From the NCBI RefSeq assembly GCF_015207875.1, contig NZ_JADEVZ010000014.1, positions 23,328-87,327 of the forward strand: a stretch of DNA of 64,000 nt. The letters are read 5' to 3'. The notes under the pieces are model-generated. The model worked only from the letters and a program-made list of their open reading frames with translations, did not search any database and had not been told where the DNA came from. The stretch is from Dolichospermum sp. LEGE 00240 (GTDB lineage: Bacteria > Cyanobacteriota > Cyanobacteriia > Cyanobacteriales > Nostocaceae). The translations under genes were made by a program, and so were the position numbers. Every line of letters begins with the position of its first letter. Within the stretch, counting starts at the first letter, position 1. Shown in pieces: positions 10,201-17,200 of this stretch.

Positions 10201-10549
10201 TAGGTGAAATTCCCGCATCTTTGAGGGCATGGTCAGCAACTCTTAATAATAAAAGTTGTTGTGAGTTGATTTTTTCAACTTCATTAGGAGGGATTTTGTA
10301 AGCTAAGGTATCAATTTCAAAATTATCAATATACGCTCCTTGGGGGACTTTGCCAGCTTCTAAACCATACTCTCGCAGTAAGGTTTCTTGCTCATTAATA
10401 CCATGCCATCTTGATTCTGGTAGAGGAATAAAATGTTGTTTTCCGTCGTAAATACTGCTTTCAAAGGCATCTAATTCTCGACATTCTCCAAAAAAGGCAT
10501 CCATGCCGACAATTACCATTTTTGTGGTCTTGTTTTGCTGAATATTCAT
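7235..10549 (-). CDS. hglC: HglC: chain-length-factor-like ketosynthase fused to an acyltransferase
   Basis: A 1104-residue protein. Residues 8 to about 460 form a ketosynthase fold in which the catalytic cysteine position is Glu210 (S-A-V-E-T-A-A-F, against D-A-A-C-A-S-S-F in HglE). It thus resembles a chain length factor, a non-condensing KS partner. Residues about 570-930 form an acyltransferase domain with the G-Y-S680-L-G-E nucleophile. The last 170 residues are Gln/Lys-rich and look like a linker or docking tail. The KS-CLF-AT order over HglD and HglC recalls PfaC and PfaB of polyunsaturated fatty acid synthases. It starts 4 bp after hglD, so the two are translationally close and probably form a KS-CLF pair. 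Confidence 0.88.
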   Translation of the reverse strand: MNIQQNKTTKMVIVGMDAFFGECRELDAFESSIYDGKQHFIPLPESRWHGINEQETLLREYGLEAGKVPQGAYIDNFEIDTLAYKIPPNEVEKINSQQLLLLRVADHALKDAGISPNSNVAVIIAADTELSVHQLQQRWNSSWQLKDGLNGAEIALSPAKINQLEGIVQDSIHNQVELSEYLSHVTNIMASRISSLWNLSGPSFTISAVETAAFKALELAQMLLDTHEVDAVVVGAVDLAGGVENVLLRSQFGKINTGVNTLSFDEKANGWNVGEGAGAVVLKRHDTALANNERIYAVIDGISIGQSSSMAIDSHTITQVCQQAFQQAGIEPTKVNYLEVCASGIPAEDEAEINGILQAYPAVGNGLHCAIGSVKSNIGHTFVASGIASLIKTALSIYHRYIPGTPNWSGVKTPQVWEGSPFYVATESRPWFLQKEVKSRISAINSMGCDGSFAHVILSEETQQPERTSKYLESRPLYLLPIVADDQSSLLTALDHLQATIENTDSLKNIASQTFVKFQQHSQSKYTLSLTGRNQKELIKEINSAKKGVTNAFANGKDWQTPIGSYFTPKPLGKDGEIAFVYPAAVNTYLGIGRSLFRLFPKVLDDAIIKSLYERAADVEKLVFPRSLSKLSTRQLETLEKKLLDDSWAMFEAEVLFTRLISTIITEDFNIKPKYIFGYSLGETSMMVAQGVWSNFYEVSHTFNSSALFGDRLSGPKNAVREYWGLPKTDIFPENKLWANYVLMATPDQVRECLKNETHVYLTQINTAEEVLIAGEPAACERVIKTLGCNSFPAPFDHVIHCQAMQSESQELEKLYTIPARKIPGIKFYSAAEYQSIELDSQEIAHKIAKGLCQQLDFPRLVNRVYSDGAKIFIEAGAGGICSRWIDKNLANQEHLTVSLNRRGTDDHTSLIKALAKLLSHQVNLNLAPLYNLSSENTQQKKAALRKVTLGGNSMTSAILNAENRKIFANNQKQTIFTQPEYKITNSLQTTEKIAPTEIYSKPQPKLQKNTMKTIMENGLELSKKLKFFESTKILKPNINQESGEKISMNDLKKAQYQNLSNNTAKLTKTHTNFLAARQDFSQQMSEIIQLQLACAQNLLKEEK

Positions 10550-10553
10550 TTGC

Positions 10554-11921
10554 TTACTTCCCCTGTTCTAGAATGATATGAGAGTTTGTTCCACCAAAAC
10601 CAAACGCACTTAAAGCTACTCTTTTAGTTCCTTGACTCGGCCATTTCGTAGGCGTTCTAACAATGTTTTTTGGAGAGATAACATTGTTTTCTGAACCTAT
10701 AGGTTGAGTCACATTAATAGTTGGAGGAATAGCGCCATGAGACATACTTAAAATTGTCTTGGTTATGCCTACCATGCCGGCAGCTACAAGTAAATGACCA
10801 ACATTTGTTTTGGTTGAACCTACTAATGGTGCTGCTTGATATGGACTAAAAAAATCTTCAATTGAATTGCATTCTGTGGTATCTCCCAATGGAGTACCAG
10901 TGGCATGGCACTCTAAATAATCAATAGTTTGGGGGTTGAGTTTAGCTTCAGAATAAGCTCTTTGATATGCTAGAGTTTGCCCTTGGGGATTAGGACTGAG
11001 AAGATGTTTTCCTTTACCATCATTAGATAGTCCATTACCACAAATTGTTGCCAGTATTTTGTCTCCGTCTCTAATAGCATCACTATATCTTTTGAGCATT
11101 ACCATGCCAATTCCTTCGGAGGTAATTAACCCGCGTGATGATTTATCAAGAGGACGACTAATGCCATTATCTGGATATCCTTGAATACCAGAAAATAACA
11201 TTCTAATAAATAATGGATCTGAACAACTAATAGCACCAGCTAACATCAAATCTGCTTTACCAGATTGCAGATAATGAGATGCTAATTTAATGGCATAAAA
11301 TGATGAGGAACAAGCAGCATCTATACAGAAATTGGTAGCAGATAGAGAAAATGCTTTGGAAACTATGGCAGCGGGTAAACCGGAAACCATAGCATTGTAT
11401 GGAGAGACTTTTGTAGAGGTTGATAAACCTCCTAAATGAAAGTCTTTTTCCTGTAATAGTTCACCAATTGCAGGTTGAATATTTTGCTGATAAATAGGAG
11501 CAAATAATTGATTAGAAGCTTTGGTTGGTAATCCTAAAGCTCCTAAAATTACGCCACATTTGGCAAGTGCAGTTTGATTTCCCCAATAGCCACTTTGAAT
11601 GATGGCTTGTTTGGCAGCGTACAATGACCATTTAAAGGTATTATCTAAGCTTTCAAGAAATGCCGCAGGTAAGTTATACTCGTTAGCATCAAATTTAAAG
11701 TCGCGGATAAATCCACCTTTTTGAAAGTAGAATTTTTCCGGTTTACCTTTATTTGGATCGTAGAATATAGCGGGATTTATTCCCAAATCCGCTACAGTTA
11801 TGGATGATGTGGAATCTTTTTCTGCGGTGAGATTCTGCCAAAATTCTTCAGGATTATTCGCATCGGGAAATAGGCAAGATAACCCGATGATTGCTATTTT
11901 TTCCACTTTTGAAATCCTCAT
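10554..11921 (-). CDS. hglD: HglD: stand-alone beta-ketoacyl synthase
   Basis: A 455-residue ketosynthase with all catalytic residues: D-A-A-C204-S-S-S, the H in ECHATGTPLGD and the H in GSTKTNVGH. It would catalyse decarboxylative chain extension on the heterocyst glycolipid carrier domains. The protein contains only the KS fold, the length expected for a single domain. It is directly followed, after 4 bp, by hglC, whose N-terminal KS lacks the cysteine; together they look like an active KS plus chain length factor. It lies 284 bp downstream of hglG, separated by tandem GAAGAAA runs and an inverted repeat. Confidence 0.9.
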   Translation of the reverse strand: MRISKVEKIAIIGLSCLFPDANNPEEFWQNLTAEKDSTSSITVADLGINPAIFYDPNKGKPEKFYFQKGGFIRDFKFDANEYNLPAAFLESLDNTFKWSLYAAKQAIIQSGYWGNQTALAKCGVILGALGLPTKASNQLFAPIYQQNIQPAIGELLQEKDFHLGGLSTSTKVSPYNAMVSGLPAAIVSKAFSLSATNFCIDAACSSSFYAIKLASHYLQSGKADLMLAGAISCSDPLFIRMLFSGIQGYPDNGISRPLDKSSRGLITSEGIGMVMLKRYSDAIRDGDKILATICGNGLSNDGKGKHLLSPNPQGQTLAYQRAYSEAKLNPQTIDYLECHATGTPLGDTTECNSIEDFFSPYQAAPLVGSTKTNVGHLLVAAGMVGITKTILSMSHGAIPPTINVTQPIGSENNVISPKNIVRTPTKWPSQGTKRVALSAFGFGGTNSHIILEQGK

Positions 11922-11974
11922 TGGGGGATGAGGGAAGGAGATATTATTTACTCTTTTCCCTATGTTATTTAGGA

Positions 11975-12200
11975 TTTACGCGATTCCCCAATGTTTACGG
12001 ATTTATGACGCAGGAAGATAATTAAGAGAAATTAACCACGAAGGAGCGAAGAACACGAAGGAAGAAGAAAGAAGAAAGAAGAAAGAAAGTAAATTGTAGG
12101 TTGGGTTGACGGAAGGAAACCCAAAAAAGGTTTAGAAATGTTGGGTTATGCCTTCGGCACGCTACGCGAACACTTCGTTCTACTCAACCTACTGGATTTA
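11975..12200. repeat. Repeat-filled gap between hglG and hglD
   Basis: This intergenic stretch has no gene. It holds a short tandem array (GAAGAAA, about 12058-12090) and then an inverted repeat in which AGGTTGGGTTGA near 12102 is mirrored by ACTCAACCTACT near 12182, with the dispersed phrase GCACGCTACGCGAACACTTCG inside. Such AGGTTGGGTT elements also occur near 1737-1830. They probably arrived as small non-autonomous elements. Confidence 0.5.
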
Positions 12201-12205
12201 GATTC

Positions 12206-13936
12206 TTACTTTTTATTTAACATTTTCATTGGCCAAATTACGGCTTTTGCTCCTAAGATTTTGGAGTAGATTTTTCCTTCACGATTGTGAATAATGAAGT
12301 TGACTGTTGCACCTGTGTCGGTTTTGGCTATGATTTCACAGGAAACATAAAAGGGGACGTTAAATGGTACTGCTGCATACTGTTCACAGTATGTTAATTG
12401 TCCTGGTAAACAAACTTCTTTATGGATGTAGTTTAACCACAACCATAATGTTTGGGTACTCAAATCAATGATATAAGGATTGTGCCATTTTACGGGGAAT
12501 TGTCCTTGTTCCTTGGCTGTGATTTCTTGCCAACAACATTCGGCTGTGAGTTTTTTTGGACTAATATTTAAAACTTTGGTAATTTTCTGGAATGCAGGAC
12601 CATGAAAGAGGGATAAGTCACTATTTTGATAAAACTCTCTGGCTGTATCAGTGACTATATTATCTTCTCTGAGATCCATTGCTTCATAAATGGGTGCTTC
12701 TGGCATATTTTTTACCAGTCTTATCAAAGAACTAAAGTGATAATGAGTTTTACCTTCGGGGGTTTTACTCAATATTTTGGTCTGAAATTCGACAAAATCA
12801 CCATCAACTTTGGCAACTTCTTTTAGTTCTAAAATATGTTCTTCAGCTAAGGTAGAATTAAAGGTGATGCCTTTTAAAACTTTGAAGTCTTGGCAACTAA
12901 AATATGTGTACCCTGGATAAAGTTCTTCACAGCCATTTACCATCCATGATTTAGCACAGGTGGCTGGTAATACTGGTGAACCGGCAATTGTATGATCGTG
13001 TAAAAAAGGGTTTTCTGCTAATGTCATTCGTCTGCGAATGCGATAGCTGCGGAGTTCTGAACCTAAAGGAGCAGGTGGTAGTTTCATGGGACTACCAATG
13101 ACAACTTGTGGATAATCTTGATAGGCTGGATGCAGTTCATTAACTAACATTTGTGTGCCAATTTCTACGGGAATAATATCAATTCCTCTTTCGGCAAATG
13201 CTTTTTTTAATTGTGGTGTCACCATGCCACTATCCCAACCACCCCAGTTAATTGCGACTACATGACAATTGGGGTTATATTGTTTCATCAAATGGGCTGA
13301 TTTACTGAGAATTTCGTTAGCGATCGCATAATCACTTTGACCGATATTACCATAAAATCCAGTCACGGAAGAAAACAATACTAAATGTTGTAATTGCTGG
13401 GGATTAACACAATTGAGGAGATTTTCTAAACCCTGAACTTTGGCTGTGTAAACTTTCTCAAAATCATCTTCTGTCTTTTTTTCAATTAACTTATCGGCTA
13501 AGTTACCAGCACCGTGAATAATGCCAGTAATTTGACCAACTTTTTGAGAAATTTCCTGGAGTTTGGCTTGCAATTTTACAGTATCAGTGACATCAACACT
13601 AATATATTCAGCCGTTCCTCCGGTGGCTTCAATAGCTGCTAAGTTTTTTTTAATTTCTCGACTAGAATTAATTTGATTAAATATCTTTTGTACCATCATG
13701 GGTGTTGGTTTCTCACCTTGAGAAATCAAATTTTCCATAATGCGCTTTTTCAAAGCCGAATCTTCAAAATAATCACTAACATATTCCGGTTCTGCGGTAA
13801 TTTCAGAACGACCTAAAAGAATGAATTTACAAGGTTGTTGTTGAGCTAATTTAATAGTACATTGAGCAGTGATTCCCTTTGCGCCACCACTGACAACAAA
13901 GACAGAAGATGGACTAACTTGAACTGTTGCAGTCAT
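12206..13936 (-). CDS. hglG: HglG: ketoreductase catalytic half plus dehydratase domain
   Basis: A 576-residue protein. Residues 10 to about 250 form a PKS-type ketoreductase catalytic subdomain: V-S-G-G-A-K-G-I for NADPH binding and the S-S-V-T-G-F...Y203-A-I-A-N catalytic group. The matching structural subdomain is not here but at the C-terminus of HglE, so the ketoreductase is divided between two polypeptides. Residues about 295-576 are a hot-dog dehydratase with H315-x-x-x-G-x-x-x-x-P and the FHGPAFQ phrase typical of PKS and PUFA dehydratases. It would reduce the keto group and dehydrate the product. In PCC 7120 the cluster has both hglF and hglG; I see only this gene between hglE and hglD. 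The symbol is my best positional choice. Confidence 0.75.
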   Translation of the reverse strand: MTATVQVSPSSVFVVSGGAKGITAQCTIKLAQQQPCKFILLGRSEITAEPEYVSDYFEDSALKKRIMENLISQGEKPTPMMVQKIFNQINSSREIKKNLAAIEATGGTAEYISVDVTDTVKLQAKLQEISQKVGQITGIIHGAGNLADKLIEKKTEDDFEKVYTAKVQGLENLLNCVNPQQLQHLVLFSSVTGFYGNIGQSDYAIANEILSKSAHLMKQYNPNCHVVAINWGGWDSGMVTPQLKKAFAERGIDIIPVEIGTQMLVNELHPAYQDYPQVVIGSPMKLPPAPLGSELRSYRIRRRMTLAENPFLHDHTIAGSPVLPATCAKSWMVNGCEELYPGYTYFSCQDFKVLKGITFNSTLAEEHILELKEVAKVDGDFVEFQTKILSKTPEGKTHYHFSSLIRLVKNMPEAPIYEAMDLREDNIVTDTAREFYQNSDLSLFHGPAFQKITKVLNISPKKLTAECCWQEITAKEQGQFPVKWHNPYIIDLSTQTLWLWLNYIHKEVCLPGQLTYCEQYAAVPFNVPFYVSCEIIAKTDTGATVNFIIHNREGKIYSKILGAKAVIWPMKMLNKK

Positions 13937-14082
13937 AAACCCTCACGTAAAAATCAAAATATCAAACAGAATCTAAATCGAAAAAATCATCCCTCTCTTC
14001 TTCTTTTCTTCCTTCGTGTTCTTCATCCCTTCGTGGTTCATTTAATCCAGATTCTTCTAAAAAGAAGAGAATAATTGTTGAA

Positions 14083-14195
14083 ATATAGCAATCCTATTTG
14101 AGTTATGAACTAGTTTTTTAACGAACCACAGAGGCACAGAGGACACAGAGGTAAGAAAATAAGAGATGTTCACATTTTATTTAGGATTGGTATAG
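14083..14195. mobile_element. MITE family C, copy 1, between hglG and hglE
   Basis: About 113 bp with terminal inverted repeats: left ATATAGCAATCCTATTTGAG, right (reverse complement) CTATACCAATCCTAAATAAA. The interior has the ACAGAGGACACAGAGG phrase. A near-identical copy lies at 19975-20088, so the two copies bracket hglE. No ORF and no clear target duplication are visible. It falls in the 285-bp gap between hglE and hglG. Confidence 0.75.
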
Positions 14196-14221
14196 TGGGT
14201 AATTAATACCCACTATATAAA

Positions 14222-17200
14222 TTATTCAGCTTTAGCAACTAGGGTTACTCTTCCTTGATTACCATAACCAACTTCCCCAATGTAGCGATTAGAATCGTGC
14301 AATTCAGCAACGATATATTGGGCAGATTCGTGAGGATCTAAAGTGGGATTGAGGTCAATTGCTCGGAAGAAGACTTGTGGCCATTCCCAGCGCAAACTTT
14401 TTGTTAAACCAAACAAACCGGCAGCGATCGCACTAAAATTAGTTTGATGTCCTAAGCCAAATTCACCGTCAAGATGGGCAACTGTACAAAAACTGGTTCT
14501 TCCTGGTAAAGATGCGGCATTATTCAAAGTTGCTTTCAGATGTTTTGCCATTAAAAACACTTGTTTAAGAATCGCCTTTTCTGCTTCGGGATAGGAAATA
14601 TGTCCAGGTTTTTCCGGTGTAAATTGAGGGTGGAGGTGAATAAATGCCCCAATCGGTCCGTGTTTAGTAGTTACACTTTGCAATAATAATTGCAGATGTT
14701 GTTCACTCATATTTGCCAAGGTAACGCGGGTAACACCTGCTGGTAATGGCAATTGTTCGGGAACTAATGATTGGGGGAAACTCAAAACTACTACTTTCCA
14801 ACCTTGTTCTATCAGTGCATGGGCGAGTTTAGTGGTAGTTAAAGAACCATCATCTGTAATTAAACCAATGTGTCCTTCGGGTAGCTGCGCTTCTAAAAAA
14901 TCCGGTCTGGGTAAGGTTTTAAGTTGAGCAGGACGACGGGGAAGATTAGGATCTACGATAGGTGGTGGGGTTAAATCAACCACTTCAGGAGAGCCTGGGC
15001 GGGGAGACCCCGCCCCTACGGTGGGTGGGATGAGGTCAACTATCGAGTTAACATCAATGTGCGGCTTTTTTTTTTCACCTCCCACCAGTGATTGGAGGTA
15101 GTTAACAATTTGTCCGATTGTCCGTAGGTCGCCTAATTCTTCTATATTGGGTTTGGGTAAGTCAGGATACGCTTCCTGCATTGCTCCCAGTATTTCTACC
15201 CGTTTGATGGAATCTATCCCTAAGTCGGCTTCCATGTCCATGTCTAGTTCCAGCATTTCCACCGGATAACCTGTTTTTTCACTGGTGATGTTTAACAGGG
15301 TTTGTCCTAAATCTGCATATTCGTTACTGTCACCTGTCACCTGTAACCTGTCACCTGTTACCTCTAAACTGTCACCTGTCACCTGTAACCTGTCACCTGT
15401 TCCCTGTCCTTGCAGATATTCGACAACTTGACCAATGGTACGTTTTTCTGCCAGTTCTTCGAGGTTGGGTTTAGGTAAGTTTGGGTATAATTCCTGCAAT
15501 CCTCCCAGAATTTCTACCCGTTTAATGGAGTCAATTCCTAAGTCCGCTTCCATGTCCATATCGAGTTCTAGCATTTCGATAGGATAACCAGTTTTTTCGC
15601 TGGTGATGCTTAAGAGGTTGTTAGCTAGATCATCCAGATTTAAGTTGCTGCTTACAGGTGCGGGTTCTGGGACAAATGCAACTGGGGACTGGGGAATAAT
15701 AATTGGTTCAGGTTCAATGACTGGCGCTGCAATTACAGGTTCTGCAACTTTAATTACTGTGGGAATAGGTGCTTCTAATTGAATTTTCGGCTCAATTACT
15801 GGTACTGGTTGGGGGGGGATAATATTAACGGTGGGGGTAGGGCGGGGAGACCCCGCCCCTACAGAGGGGGCTGCTTGGGTGTCAGAAATAAGTTGAGAAT
15901 ATTCTTCTTGAATGAGTTGGAAAAAGTGTTTGGTATATTCTATCTGTTCCCGCAAATATTGTTCATGAATACGGAGGGTTTCACCTTGTTGGGAATGAAA
16001 CTGAATCATACTCCGCTCTAAGCTTTCCATGATTACTTGCTTAATTTGAGCGGCTTCAGCGGATGATTTAGCATTAGCAAATAAGGTGTTTTGCTGCTGC
16101 ATTAATTGAAAGAAGGTTTTGGCGTATTCTATTTGATGGTTGAGATAGGTGCTGTGAACTTCTAAATTCTCGCTTTGGTTGTGTTGGAACTGGCTCAGAA
16201 GTTGTTCTAAGCTGGTGAGAATTTGTTGGCAATTTATCAGTTTATCTGGTGTTTGCATCTTCTCGCTGGATTGGGGTGCGAACAGTTGTGGATTGGATTG
16301 TTTTTGAATGGTTGCAGTGGTAGTCATCTGATGCTGTAGCTGGAACTGGGTTTCAATGAGGGGTTGTTTTTTATGTCCGTTACCGTTACCGTTGCCGTTA
16401 TGTCCGTTGGTTGAGGGAATTTTGGCAATTACAGGAGTTTGTATTTCTAAACTCTTGAATTCCTGAACTTCTTCCAAATTGGGCGCGGAGACCGCGCCCC
16501 TACGTTCCTGAACTCCTGAAATTTTGTGTCCGTCCTGTAAGGCTTCTTTGAAGGCGTTTTTGGTTTTGTCGGAAATGTAGTTAATGCCAGTTAATTTGAC
16601 GCTGAGGGTCTTTTTGGTAGAAATGGGGGGAAGTACGGCAGGGAGTTTGTAGGGGTCAAGATTGCCCAAATTCATGCCAATGACGCGCAATTGGACGGCG
16701 GCTTCTCGGAGGGAGCGATCGCTGTTTTTGGAAGCACTGGGATTAAGAGATATGGTAAGATGGGGGCGATCGCCTAAAATATCTTTTACCAAGTTACTCA
16801 ACACCCGTTTGGGTCCAAATTCTACGAAGCAATAACCACCAGCGGCATAGATATTTTCAATCTCCTGTTTAAACAGTACCGAACTAGCCAAATGGCTTTC
16901 TAAATTCTTTTGAATCGCCGCTGCATTTTGCGGATAATGTTTACCAGTGACATTACTAAAAACCGGAATTTGCGGACTTTGGAAAGTTACCGATTTAGTG
17001 GCGATCGCAAAGGACTTTTGTGCGAAAGCAATCAACGGAGTATGGAACGCCGCAGACACAGGTAATAAAACCGCACTGTATCCTAATTTTTGGCAAGCAG
17101 CTTGGATTTTCTCAATTTCCAGCTTTGGACCCGCTAAAACAATTTGCGTAGGAGAATTAAAATTAGCAACACTCACCTTGGGAAACTGCTTCAACAGCGG

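Noticed and set aside
12206..13936. A separate hglF gene next to this one
   Set aside because: The gap to hglE is only 285 bp and filled by a MITE; no second gene fits, so any HglF function must be in hglE or hglG.
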